DNA from: Nocardia brevicatena NBRC 12119
GTDB taxonomy: Bacteria; Actinomycetota; Actinomycetes; Mycobacteriales; Mycobacteriaceae
Assembly: GCF_000308495.1 (NCBI RefSeq)
Contig: NZ_BAFU01000237.1
Span: forward strand, 1 to 37,030
Reading direction: 5' to 3'
DNA: 37,030 bases
Shown: in pieces, positions 1 through 7,713 of the stretch
How the letters are laid out: each line of letters opens with the position of its first letter
Numbering within the stretch: the first letter of the stretch is position 1
Translations under genes and position numbers: made by a program
The notes under the pieces: model-generated
Seen by the model: the letters and a program-made list of their open reading frames with translations, nothing else
What the model was told of the DNA's origin: nothing
Databases searched by the model: none

Positions 1-51
1 GATCCATGACAGGCTCACTCACCCGAAACTCCCTATGTTCAGGGGATCCGA

Positions 52-234
52 GTGTCAAGCATCTCCGTCAGTTTTATACTCGGCATCCCTGAGGCCCGCG
101 CCCGGCTGTCGGCTGTGGTCAATGCCGCGGCCCAGGACGGTCATGTCACCGTCATCACCGGCGGAGGCGAACCGGCCGCGGCCGTCATCCTGGTCGTCGC
201 CGCAGGGCAGCGCCGCGACATATACGAACGGTGA
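52..234 (+). CDS. Truncated Phd/YefM-like antitoxin
   Basis: A 60-residue frame with a GTG start. Residues about 10-45 resemble the N-terminal DNA-binding part of Phd/YefM type II antitoxins: an EARARLSAVV helix, a short linker, then a VTVIT strand and a G-E-P-A-A-A-V-I stretch, equivalent to the usual 'G.PVAVL' motif. Family members are normally about 80-90 residues, so the C-terminal toxin-binding tail is short or lost. No toxin gene follows; the next gene is convergent. It may be an orphan or decayed antitoxin. Moderate confidence in family, low confidence in function. Confidence 0.45.
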   Translation: MSSISVSFILGIPEARARLSAVVNAAAQDGHVTVITGGGEPAAAVILVVAAGQRRDIYER

Positions 235-249
235 CGGGCCGGCAAGCCC

Positions 250-1842
250 TCAGTTCACCTGCCGCTCGCTCTCGGTCCAATAGTTGGACCGCAGTGCCTT
301 CTTGTCCGGTTTGCCGAGCGCGCTGAGCGGGATGCCGTCGGCGAAGTCCACTGTCTTCGGGGCGTACACCGCGCCTTTGCGTTCCTTGACCAGCGCCTGC
401 AGTTCCTCGACCGACACCGTCTGCCCGGCGCGCAGCACCACCACCGCCTTGACGGCCTCGCCCCATTTCTCGTCCGGCACACCGATCACCGCGGCCGCGC
501 TCACCGCCGGATGCGCCGATAGCACATCCTCCACCTCGCGCGGATACACATTGAACCCGCCGGAGACGATCATGTCCTTCTTGCGATCGACGATATAGAG
601 GAAGCCCTCCTCGTCCTGCCGGGCGATATCCCCGGTGTGCAGCCAACCGAATTCGGTGGCCTCCGCGGTCTGTTCCGGTTTGTTCAGATAGCCGTTCATC
701 ACCAGCGGCCCGCGCACACATACCTCGCCCGGCTCCCCCTGCGGCACCTCGTCGCCCTTCTCGTCGAGCAGCGCCACATTCAACCACGGCACCGGCCGGC
801 CGCAACTGGCCAGGCGTTCCGGTTTGTTCAGATCGTGGTCGGCCTTGCGCAGCACCGAGATGGTCATCGGACTCTCGGCCTGGCCGTAGAACTGGAAGAA
901 GATCGGACCGAACTTCCGGATCGCCTCGGCGAGACGGGTCGGGGAGATCGCGGAGGCGCCGTAGAACACCGTCTGCAGACTGGACAGATCGTATTTGTCC
1001 AGGTCGGGACTGTCGAGCAGCGCGTACAGCATGGTCGGGACCAACATGGTGGCGGTGATCTTGTACTTCTCGATCGCCTCGAGCACCTTGGTCGGCTGGA
1101 AATAGGGCAGTACCACGATCGATCCGCCCTGCTGGGCGGTGGGGTTCCAGAACGCGGCGCCGGCGTGACTGAGCGGGGTGCACACCAGGAACCGGACCTC
1201 GTCCGGCCACTCCCATTCGGTCATCTGGATCCGCAGCATCGCGGCGCTGCCCCGATAGCTCATCTCCACCCCCTTGGGCTTACCGGTGGTGCCGCCGGTG
1301 TAGGCCAGGCTCATGGTCGTGTCGGGGTCGACCACCGGCGCCTTCAGCGGGCCGGGTTCGAATCCGGACACCAGTTCGATCAGGTCGATGCCGACCTCGG
1401 TGGGTCCGAACGACAACAGGTTCCGCAGGCCCGGCACCTTCTCCCGCAACTGCGCGGCCCGCTCCTCGAACCCGGCCGGGTCGAAGATCAGCGTCTCGAC
1501 ACCCGCGTCCTCCAGCACATACGCGTGGTCGTCCAGGGACCCCATCGGATGCAGCGCCATGGCGCGGGCACCGGTCATATTGTTGGCGCCCTGCGCGAAG
1601 AGTACCTCCGGCCGGTTGGCCGACAGCACCGCCACCGGAGAGCCGACGCCCAGCCCCAACGACGCCAGGGCCTGCGCGAACCGGCTGATCTGATCCCGCA
1701 CGTCGCGATAGGTCAGGGTGCTGTCGCCGATATGCACCGCGGTGCGCTCGCCATAACGCTCGAGCGCCTTGGCGAGCAGTTCCACCGCCAAGGGCTCACG
1801 GTGCAGCAGATCGGCGTCGTCGACGTGCGGTTCAGTGTTCAT
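250..1842 (-). CDS. Acyl-CoA ligase, FadD-type (AMP-dependent synthetase)
   Basis: This 530-residue ANL-superfamily ligase activates a carboxylic acid to an acyl-adenylate and then an acyl-CoA. The phosphate-binding loop reads YTGGTTGKPKGVE (about residue 180), followed by an adenine-motif YGQAES, the HTGDIA motif with its conserved Asp, the hinge DRKKDMIVSGG, FNVYPREVE, and a C-terminal catalytic lysine in ALGKPDKK. The chosen ATG gives the N-terminus MNTEPHVDD and has an AAAGGA ribosome site just upstream; the frame stays open about 50 codons further with no coding character. A KstR-like box lies about 150 bp upstream, which fits a lipid or steroid acid substrate, though the actual substrate cannot be read from sequence. 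Confidence 0.9.
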   Translation of the reverse strand: MNTEPHVDDADLLHREPLAVELLAKALERYGERTAVHIGDSTLTYRDVRDQISRFAQALASLGLGVGSPVAVLSANRPEVLFAQGANNMTGARAMALHPMGSLDDHAYVLEDAGVETLIFDPAGFEERAAQLREKVPGLRNLLSFGPTEVGIDLIELVSGFEPGPLKAPVVDPDTTMSLAYTGGTTGKPKGVEMSYRGSAAMLRIQMTEWEWPDEVRFLVCTPLSHAGAAFWNPTAQQGGSIVVLPYFQPTKVLEAIEKYKITATMLVPTMLYALLDSPDLDKYDLSSLQTVFYGASAISPTRLAEAIRKFGPIFFQFYGQAESPMTISVLRKADHDLNKPERLASCGRPVPWLNVALLDEKGDEVPQGEPGEVCVRGPLVMNGYLNKPEQTAEATEFGWLHTGDIARQDEEGFLYIVDRKKDMIVSGGFNVYPREVEDVLSAHPAVSAAAVIGVPDEKWGEAVKAVVVLRAGQTVSVEELQALVKERKGAVYAPKTVDFADGIPLSALGKPDKKALRSNYWTESERQVN

Positions 1843-1990
1843 CGTCGTCCTTTCGGGCCGCGTCACGGGAACGGGCCGGCGAGTTGACCAGGCCCCGGCG
1901 GAGCCGCCGAGCGGATCGCGGGCGACGCGGCCGGGCACCACGATCCGCGATCCGAGAGCGGTCCCGGCGAAGCTCGCAAACCGCAAAAAA

Positions 1991-2004
1991 TATAACACGT
2001 TCTA
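1991..2004. promoter_or_regulatory. KstR-like palindromic box upstream of fadD-type gene
   Basis: The sequence TATAACACGTTCTA fits TnnAACnnGTTnnA, the consensus known for the TetR-family steroid-catabolism repressor KstR and related lipid repressors. It sits in an AT-rich patch upstream of the minus-strand acyl-CoA ligase. The match is seen directly; the identity of the binding protein is inference. Confidence 0.45.
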
Positions 2005-2133
2005 CTTTGTGCATCTCGCTCTCGGCGCATCCCGTCCCGAAGCCGGCGCACCCACCGATACCGCCCCGACGCGCCGGACACCTCGGCACCATCACCGTCG
2101 CCGCCGTGCCCGACGCCACCATCGGACGACCGG

Positions 2134-2961
2134 TCAGCGGAAGGCGTCGATGCTGCGACGCGCCCATTCCGCGAACGGCCGCGCCGAACGACCGAGCAAC
2201 CGCTCGACATCCGGACTCACCTGCCGCTCGCGGACGGTGAGCGCGCCGAGGATGTCCAGGGTGGCCTCCACGACCGGCTCGGGCATGGTGCGGATCATGT
2301 GCTCCCGCGCCTCACCGCGACTCAACTCGACGAACCGGATGGGTTCACCCAGCGCGTCCGCGAGCGCGGCCACCTGTTGCCGCGGCGAGATCGCCTCGGG
2401 GCCGGTGAGTTCGTAGGTCGCCCCCTCGTGTCCGGATTCGGTCAGCGTCACCGCCGCCACCTCGGCGATATCGGCGGGATCGATCGCCGGGAGAGCGATA
2501 TCGGCGAACGGCGCGGCGATCGTGCGCTGCTCGCGGACCGCTTCCGCCCACATCAAGACATTCGAGTGAAATCCGCCCGGCCGCAATACCGTCCACGGCA
2601 GGCCGGAGCGGTGCACGGCCTGTTCGTAGCCGCTCGGATGCCGCCCGGTGCCCACCCCCTGCGACGACAGCAGGACAACCCGTTCGACTCCGTAGTCACG
2701 CGCCAGGTCCAGCACACCGGATAGGTCGCCACCCGCACCGCGGAAATCTCCGGATGTCAGGAGAAACAACGCCTTCGCACCGTCCAGCGCGGACTTCAGC
2801 CCCTCCTGCCCGGCCAGATCCGCCCGCACCCGACGCACGCCGTCGGATTCGACACCCGACGGCGCCGTCCGCGCCACCGCCGTCACCTGCTTCCCCGCCG
2901 CGACCAGAGCCTGTACCAAGGGCCGTCCGACATTTCTGGTAGCACCGGTCACCACAATCAT
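2134..2961 (-). CDS. NmrA-like NAD(P)-binding oxidoreductase
   Basis: A 275-residue atypical short-chain dehydrogenase of the NmrA/quinone oxidoreductase 2 group. The N-terminus MIVVTGATRNVGRPLV is a Rossmann nucleotide-binding loop (TGATxxxG). Later landmarks are VLLSSQGVG, TVLRPGGFHSN and PADIAEVAA, as in NAD(P)H:quinone reductase-like proteins. The classical Tyr-x-x-x-Lys pair is absent, as expected for this group. It is divergent from an HxlR regulator starting 99 bp away, a common arrangement in which HxlR proteins control redox enzymes. Probably cytosolic; the true substrate (quinone or other electrophile) is unknown. Confidence 0.82.
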   Translation of the reverse strand: MIVVTGATRNVGRPLVQALVAAGKQVTAVARTAPSGVESDGVRRVRADLAGQEGLKSALDGAKALFLLTSGDFRGAGGDLSGVLDLARDYGVERVVLLSSQGVGTGRHPSGYEQAVHRSGLPWTVLRPGGFHSNVLMWAEAVREQRTIAAPFADIALPAIDPADIAEVAAVTLTESGHEGATYELTGPEAISPRQQVAALADALGEPIRFVELSRGEAREHMIRTMPEPVVEATLDILGALTVRERQVSPDVERLLGRSARPFAEWARRSIDAFR

Positions 2962-3005
2962 TTGTCACTCCGTCTTCGATGTCCTAATCGGGATACGAAG
3001 ACGCT

Positions 3006-3022
3006 ACTATCCTTTAGATAGT
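3006..3022. promoter_or_regulatory. Dyad in NmrA/HxlR intergenic region
   Basis: A perfect inverted repeat ACTATC-N5-GATAGT lies between the divergent NmrA and HxlR genes, followed directly by GTACGTAC. It is well placed to be the operator through which the HxlR protein controls both promoters. The repeat is seen; binding is inferred. Confidence 0.5.
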
Positions 3023-3059
3023 ACGTACCTAGAGGAAAGTAACGGCGAAAGACGGAAAT

Positions 3060-3452
3060 GTGATCCAGAACACCGATGTCACCCCGGAAACCGCCTGCCC
3101 GATCGCCCCGATCGTGGACCTGATCTTCAGCCGGTGGACCACCCCCATCCTGTGGACCCTGAGCGAACACGGCCGACAACGTTTCGTCGAACTCCAGGAC
3201 CGGATCGCCACCATCACACCCAAGGTGCTCACCCAGCGGTTGCGCCAACTGGAACGCGACGGACTGGTCGTGCGCAACTACCACCGCGAGGTGCCGCCGC
3301 GAGTGGAATACGAGATCACCGAACTCGGGCGCAGCCTGGCCCCCGTATTCGCCGCGGTCTCGGAGTGGGGCGCGAACCTGTCGAAGGTGGAACAGGCGCG
3401 TAGGGAGTACGACGCCGCACTGCGGGCCCCCGATACCGCACCGCGCCCGTGA
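3060..3452 (+). CDS. HxlR-family transcriptional regulator
   Basis: A 130-residue winged-helix regulator. The HxlR signature is complete: the N-terminal Cys in CPIAPIVDLI, SRWTTPILWTL, RFVELQDRI, ITPKVLTQRLRQLERDGLV, and the wing PPRVEYEITELGRSL. The single cysteine near the N-terminus is the usual redox or electrophile-sensing residue in the family. The start is GTG; an ATG two bases earlier is followed at once by a stop. It is divergent from the NmrA oxidoreductase. Its 3' end runs over a truncated SDR gene on the other strand, so its last residues may be a rearrangement product. Confidence 0.85.
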   Translation: MIQNTDVTPETACPIAPIVDLIFSRWTTPILWTLSEHGRQRFVELQDRIATITPKVLTQRLRQLERDGLVVRNYHREVPPRVEYEITELGRSLAPVFAAVSEWGANLSKVEQARREYDAALRAPDTAPRP

Positions 3453-3486
3453 GGAAGGCGACCTTGTCCTCGATCCGACCGGCCAT
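3442..3486 (-). pseudogene. 5' fragment of a short-chain dehydrogenase
   Basis: Read on the minus strand, an ATG at 3486 begins MAGRIEDKVAFLTGA, the typical N-terminus of mycofactocin-type SDR oxidoreductases (usually 'MAGR.EGKVAF.TGAARGQGR'). The similarity stops at once: the continuing frame is the antisense of the HxlR 3' end. Only the first 15 or so codons and a purine-rich leader remain. It marks a deletion junction between the two genes. Confidence 0.5.
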
Positions 3487-3933
3487 AGGACCGCCTCGTT
3501 CGTTGCAGTGCGACTCGTACATCACCTTCACACCACCACCCACGGCGCGACGAGGGGGTGCCTCGCCCACCGATGGCTGCCCTCACGGCGCCCGCCGAGG
3601 TCCACCGAGCCGGCCACCGCGAAGCGTTGACAATAGGCAACCCGCGTCCGGTCCGTGGGAGCGCGGGTATGACCTGAATCAGGCCGGCGCCGAGCCCCCG
3701 CGCCGCACTGCCGCGGTGAAGCCATCCAGCCCTGGCCCTGTAGTTCCGGTCCGGACTCCGGATCGGGGGCCGTTTCGTGGGCCCCATCACGGCCTTCAGG
3801 GAGAAGTCGACGTGACACCCGCAGGGCCGGTGCCTGCTCGATCAGTGCTCCACGACGCTTCGGATACGGTCTAGATGTTCGGTATCGATCGCTAGCGGCA
3901 TGGCCTGTCCCCTGTGGCGTGTACGGTCGCCGC
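3487..3933. other. Intergenic region, no convincing gene
   Basis: About 450 bp without a supported gene. The only coding-like piece is a minus-strand ATG at 3901 opening a 19-residue frame (MPLAIDTEHLDRIRSVVEH) that resembles the first residues of some acyl-CoA dehydrogenases and then stops. It may be another gene-start remnant. No strong promoter or stem-loop was seen. Confidence 0.4.
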
Positions 3934-4539
3934 GTGAGTTCACATTTGAACGTGTACCTGCTCGACATCGCCGCGACGCGGGCCGTGGTCGGGTCCGGTG
4001 ATGATCAACTGCTGGAAGTGATTCGGGAAAACCTCGACAGCCACCTGACCGCCGCAGACGAACAATTCGCTCATCTGGTCGAGGCGGGCGCACCCGCGGC
4101 ATACGAAGCGCTGCACGCGGTCGTTCACGGTGGCCCCTTCGGCGAGTACGCCTTCCAATACCGCCTCGCATATGAGCGCCTGTGCGAATTCACGGGATTC
4201 ACCTTGGGCGGCAATACGTTCTCGCAGTTCGGCGGAGACTGGCTCGAACAGGTCGACGAGGGTCTGCAATCCCTGACCGGGACTGCGGTATCGCTGTTTT
4301 CGTTCACCTTGCCGCAGGTTCCCGTCCCTGTGGAGCAGACACCGGAAGTCGGATACGGCGAATGGTCGGCCGAACAGATAGCGCGTGCTTCGAGGCAGTT
4401 CGAGGCGACCAAGACGGCCGGTCTCGTGCAGCCCCTCGGTCCCGAGCTCCTGGAGGGCGTGGCCCAATGCCTCGCCTGGATGCGGGTCGCCGAGTCGAAG
4501 CCGGGACTCGGAATCGTCGGATTCTTTCATCTGGGCTGA
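3934..4539 (+). CDS. DUF7691 family protein
   Basis: A 201-residue soluble protein of an uncharacterised actinobacterial family. Recognisable landmarks are the N-terminus SSHLNVYLLDIAATRAVVGS, LLEVIREN, AAYEALHAVVHGGPF, AFQYRLAYERLCEFTG and the C-terminal KPGLGIVGFFHLG. I chose the GTG at 3934 because family members begin close to this Ser-Ser-His motif; another GTG five codons upstream is possible. No signal peptide or membrane segment is visible. Nothing in the sequence gives an enzymatic role. Confidence 0.75.
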   Translation: MSSHLNVYLLDIAATRAVVGSGDDQLLEVIRENLDSHLTAADEQFAHLVEAGAPAAYEALHAVVHGGPFGEYAFQYRLAYERLCEFTGFTLGGNTFSQFGGDWLEQVDEGLQSLTGTAVSLFSFTLPQVPVPVEQTPEVGYGEWSAEQIARASRQFEATKTAGLVQPLGPELLEGVAQCLAWMRVAESKPGLGIVGFFHLG

Positions 4540-4689
4540 CGTCCGCGTCGGCCGATGGTGAACAGCAAGGTCTCTCGGTGCGGACCAAGCCCTGCCGGGA
4601 CCGGCACCGGGTGGTATACGCCTCGGGAACAAGATCGCCTGGGGACGCTGTTGACCGGGAGGACCGCAGAACGGGAGAGCGAGGGCACG

Positions 4690-5556
4690 GTGAACAAGCC
4701 GACCGATCCGGCCTACCGCTGGAACGGCGCCGATCTGGATCTGGACGCCTACCTCGCACGGATCGGGTTCGACGGCGAACGCACGCCGACCCTGGCCACC
4801 CTGCGTCGACTGGTGTACCTGCACACCACCTCGATCCCGTTCGAGAACCTCGAGATCATCCTCGGCCGCGGTATCCCACTGGACCTCGAATCGCTCCAGG
4901 ACAAGCTGATCCGGCGGCGGCGCGGCGGCTACTGTTACGAGAACGCCACCCTGTTCGCCGCCGCGCTCGAGCGGCTCGGGTTCGGTGTCACCGGCCTCGC
5001 CGGTCGGGTCACCATGGGCGCCGGCGAAGGCCTGCGTCCGGTCACCCACGCGCTGCTGCGGGTGACCACTCGCGACGACGACCGGGTCTGGCTGTGCGAT
5101 GTCGGCTTCGGCCGGGGTCCGCTGGAACCGTACGAGCTGGTGTCCGGCCGCGGCGAATTCACCGTGGGCGCCTGGCGTTTCCGGCTGGAACGCACCGAAG
5201 GGGAGCTCGGCCGTCCCGTGTGGACGCTGCACCAGTTCGGCCGCGACGGCTGGATCGACCGCTACACCTTCACCGAGGAACCGCAGTACCGCATCGACTA
5301 CGCGGTGGGCAACCATTTCGTGTCGACCTCGCCGCGCTCCCCGTTCACCACTCGCCTGTTCGTCCAGCGCTTCCATCCCGAGACACATCACGTGCTCGAC
5401 GGCACCACGTGGACGGTCGAACATGCCGACGGTTCCTGGGAGACCCGTGAGGTGGAACCGGGCGAACTGCCCAAGGTTCTCGGCGAGGTCTTCGATATCG
5501 ATCTGTCCGGCAGCGATGCCACCGCCCTGGCCGCCGCCCCCTGGACCGAACGCTGA
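4690..5556 (+). CDS. nat: Arylamine N-acetyltransferase
   Basis: A 288-residue acetyl-CoA-dependent arylamine N-acetyltransferase. The catalytic triad is visible: Cys82 in RRGGYCYEN, His120 in PVTHALLRV and Asp137 in WLCDVGFG. The N-terminal SIPFENLEI motif is also typical, and the length fits bacterial NATs (about 275-285). The GTG start has GGGAGAG about ten bases upstream. These enzymes transfer acetyl or propionyl groups to arylamines and hydrazines; in mycobacteria nat lies with steroid catabolism genes. Here it stands between DUF7691 and a lactonase-like gene, with no visible operon partner. Confidence 0.93.
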   Translation: MNKPTDPAYRWNGADLDLDAYLARIGFDGERTPTLATLRRLVYLHTTSIPFENLEIILGRGIPLDLESLQDKLIRRRRGGYCYENATLFAAALERLGFGVTGLAGRVTMGAGEGLRPVTHALLRVTTRDDDRVWLCDVGFGRGPLEPYELVSGRGEFTVGAWRFRLERTEGELGRPVWTLHQFGRDGWIDRYTFTEEPQYRIDYAVGNHFVSTSPRSPFTTRLFVQRFHPETHHVLDGTTWTVEHADGSWETREVEPGELPKVLGEVFDIDLSGSDATALAAAPWTER

Positions 5557-5660
5557 GCGGTTGCCCGCGCCCCTAAGGCTACGGTCGACCCCACGGGACC
5601 GCTGGTCGACGCGGTCGGGAGAACGAACCGATCGGTGTCGCCGGCGAGTTAGGGTGAGCC

Positions 5661-6665
5661 ATGGTTTCCGCTCTATCGATGCGCCCACAGCGCTGGACCC
5701 CGCCGACCGCCACCCCTCGCGCCCGCGAAACGCACAGCACGCCCCCGCTGCCCCCGGTGCGGCGGATCGAACTGCCCGCGGCGGGCCCCGAGGATGTGGT
5801 GATCACACCGGACGGGCGGCTCGTCACCGGGCTCGATGACGGTTCCCTGGTCAGCGTCGACCCCACCGACGGAGATATCCGGACCCTGGTGAATACCGGC
5901 GGCCGGCCGCTGGGCCTGCACGCCGACCCGGACGGTTCGCTGCTGGTCTGCGATTTCGCCCGCGGTCTGCTGCGACTGGACCCATCCGGGGAACTCACCG
6001 TGCTCGCCGACGAAGTGGACGGAAAACCATTGCTCTTCGCCAGCAATGTCACCCGCGCGGCGGACGGCACGATCTATCTCTCCAGTTCCTCGCGCCGGTA
6101 CCCGCTGGACAAGTACATGGGTGACCTCCTGGAGCATTCGGGCACCGGCAGTTTGCTGCGACTGGACGCGTCGGGAACCGTGCGGACCCTGGTCGACGGC
6201 CTGTATTTCGCCAACGGCGTCGCCATCTCCCCCGACGGTTCGGCCGTCGTGGTCGCCGAAACGGGCGCCTACCGCGTCACCCGCTACTGGCTCACCGGAC
6301 CGCGCGCGGGGACGACCGACCTCCTCGCCGAGAACCTGCCCGGATTCCCGGACAATATCGCCGTGGGCAGTGACGGCCTGTTGTGGATCACCCTGCCCGG
6401 TCCGCGCAACCCCATGATGGACACGTTGTTCCCACTGCCCGGCTTCCTGCGCCGGCTGGTCTGGGCGCTGCCCGAACGCCTGCAGCCGGCACCGCCCCGG
6501 ACGGTGTGGGTGCTCGCGGTCGATTTCGAGGGCACTCTCGTCCACGACCTACAGGTGGAAGGCGACGATTTCGCCATGGTCACCGGCGTGGCCGAACGTG
6601 ACGGCACGCTCTATCTGGGCAGTCTCAGCGAATCCGCACTAGCGGTGACGTATATCCCTCGGTAG
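5661..6665 (+). CDS. SMP-30/strictosidine synthase-like beta-propeller hydrolase
   Basis: A 334-residue beta-propeller of the SMP-30/gluconolactonase/LRE and strictosidine synthase-like superfamily. Repeated blades appear as 'PDG.L..G..DGS...VD', DPDGSLLVCDFARGLLRLD, ANGVAISPDGSAVVVAE and DNIAVGSDGLLWITLPGPRNP. The last resembles the Asn/Asp metal-binding loop in this superfamily. The first 30 residues are Pro- and Arg-rich with no clear lipobox or signal peptide, so the true start may be a little downstream. Likely a calcium-dependent lactonase or esterase; substrate unknown. Confidence 0.8.
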   Translation: MVSALSMRPQRWTPPTATPRARETHSTPPLPPVRRIELPAAGPEDVVITPDGRLVTGLDDGSLVSVDPTDGDIRTLVNTGGRPLGLHADPDGSLLVCDFARGLLRLDPSGELTVLADEVDGKPLLFASNVTRAADGTIYLSSSSRRYPLDKYMGDLLEHSGTGSLLRLDASGTVRTLVDGLYFANGVAISPDGSAVVVAETGAYRVTRYWLTGPRAGTTDLLAENLPGFPDNIAVGSDGLLWITLPGPRNPMMDTLFPLPGFLRRLVWALPERLQPAPPRTVWVLAVDFEGTLVHDLQVEGDDFAMVTGVAERDGTLYLGSLSESALAVTYIPR

Positions 6666-6669
6666 TCGC

Positions 6670-6683
6670 CTCCCGCGCGGGAG
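6670..6683. terminator. GC palindrome after SMP-30 gene
   Basis: CTCCCGCGCGGGAG begins four bases after the stop codon. It can form a 5-bp stem with a GCGC loop but has no T-tract, so it is only a weak candidate for a terminator. Confidence 0.35.
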
Positions 6684-6710
6684 CGTGAACCGCCCGCGCG
6701 GAGCGACCAT

Positions 6711-7189
6711 GTGGTACACGCCCGCTACATCGTGGACGTGCTGTTGTTCGACTACGTGCTGGGCATCGTCCCCGCCCTGCTGATCGGGGCCCGCTCTCGG
6801 ATCGCCACGGCCGCCGCCGGCTCATGCGCCCCGCCCCGCCATCGCCGCGGCCGGCGTTCCTGTGGAATGGTCACCGCGGCGGCCGCCTCGGCCGTGCCGG
6901 ATCAGTGGCCGACCGTCGCCACCACGCTCATACCGGGCGCCGCCGGTTACGGTATCGGCCTGGTGGCCGGCCTACAGGAAATAGAACGCGTCGCCCGCCC
7001 CGACGACCTCACCGGCCTCACGGCCGTCTCTACTCGGTCGGCTATCTGGGTTTCGGCACCCCCGCCCTGCCGGCCTTCATCCACGAGACGACCGGGGTCG
7101 GCCATCCGGCGATGCCGGCCGCCGGCGCGCTCGTAGCACTGGGCTGCCCGACGCTGGTGCTGCGCAACTACCACGCTCCCACTCGATAG
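6711..7189 (+). pseudogene. MFS transporter remnant
   Basis: Fragments of a major facilitator transporter lie in at least two frames. The first gives VLGIVPALLIGAR. After one missing base near 6793 the conserved loop L-S-D-R-H-G-R-R-R-L-M appears in the next frame. Further on, TTLIPGAAGYGIGLVAGLQEIE leads into a second single-base loss near 7030 (GTCT-CTACTCG for an expected GTCTTCTACTCG), after which YSVGYLGFGTPALPAFIHE continues to the stop. The first transmembrane helix and much of the middle are missing. This is a dead gene, not a sequencing split of a full-length one. Confidence 0.75.
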
Positions 7190-7261
7190 GGTCCGAGAAT
7201 GCGCCATCCGCCCACAGTGGCACCGCCGACCGATGGAACAGCCTCTGCCGTGGCTTCGCCG

Positions 7262-7663
7262 TCATATCGGACCGCTGTACCGGGAACGGCCCGCGAAGTC
7301 CCGGCACTGTGCGCACTCCTGCATCACGGGGTGACAGCATTCCAGAACATGATCCAGGAAATCGGCCGCCTGTCCCAGCTCGATCTGTCTGGTGCGCAAT
7401 GCCCGCACCTGCCGCTCGACCACCGCCTGACGCTCCTCCCGGGAGCCACGCAGCAGGAGCGCGAGATCGGCCAGGCCCAACCCCGCGCTTCGGCACCTGA
7501 GACCCGCCGCGATCTCATCCACCTGTTGCGGACTGTACCGACGTGCCCCGGTCGCCGACCGGTACGGGGTGATCACCCCTTCCGCCTCCCAGTGGCGCAG
7601 CAGATGGGTCGATACCCCGAGCCGCTCCGCGACCTCACCGATCCTCAGCAGCCCGTCCACCAC
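7262..7663 (-). CDS. MerR-family transcriptional regulator
   Basis: A 133-residue regulator. The N-terminal MerR DNA-binding domain is clear: LRIGEVAERLGVSTHLLRHWEAEGVI, then R-S-A-T-G-A-R-R-Y and a helix beginning Q-Q-V-D-E-I. The dimerisation coiled coil spans about residues 75-105. The short C-terminus contains a Cys-rich stretch (ECCHPVMQECAQC) that could bind metal or sense redox state. It is divergent from a frameshifted MBL-fold hydrolase. The 19-bp-spaced promoter typical of MerR control lies in the shared intergenic region, so this regulator probably still binds there although its target gene is broken. Confidence 0.88.
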   Translation of the reverse strand: MVDGLLRIGEVAERLGVSTHLLRHWEAEGVITPYRSATGARRYSPQQVDEIAAGLRCRSAGLGLADLALLLRGSREERQAVVERQVRALRTRQIELGQAADFLDHVLECCHPVMQECAQCRDFAGRSRYSGPI

Positions 7664-7675
7664 CGCTCTCCTCCT

Positions 7676-7706
7676 TTGACTTCGTGTCGACTCTAATCCC
7701 TAGCGT
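7676..7706 (+). promoter_or_regulatory. MerR-type promoter with 19-bp spacer
   Basis: TTGACT (7676-7681) and TAGCGT (7701-7706) are separated by exactly 19 bases, the overlong spacer recognised by MerR-family activators. The spacer holds GACT/GTCGACTC elements of a partly eroded dyad. The ATG at 7714 is only seven bases past the -10 box, so transcription would be nearly or fully leaderless. Confidence 0.55.
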
Positions 7707-7713
7707 CGGCCGC

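Noticed and set aside
637-1887. A 416-codon plus-strand frame opposite the acyl-CoA ligase
   Set aside because: It is a GC-bias shadow; the minus-strand frame has all the ligase motifs.
3940-5688. A 582-codon minus-strand open frame
   Set aside because: It is antisense to the DUF7691 and nat genes; the plus-strand proteins have clear family motifs.
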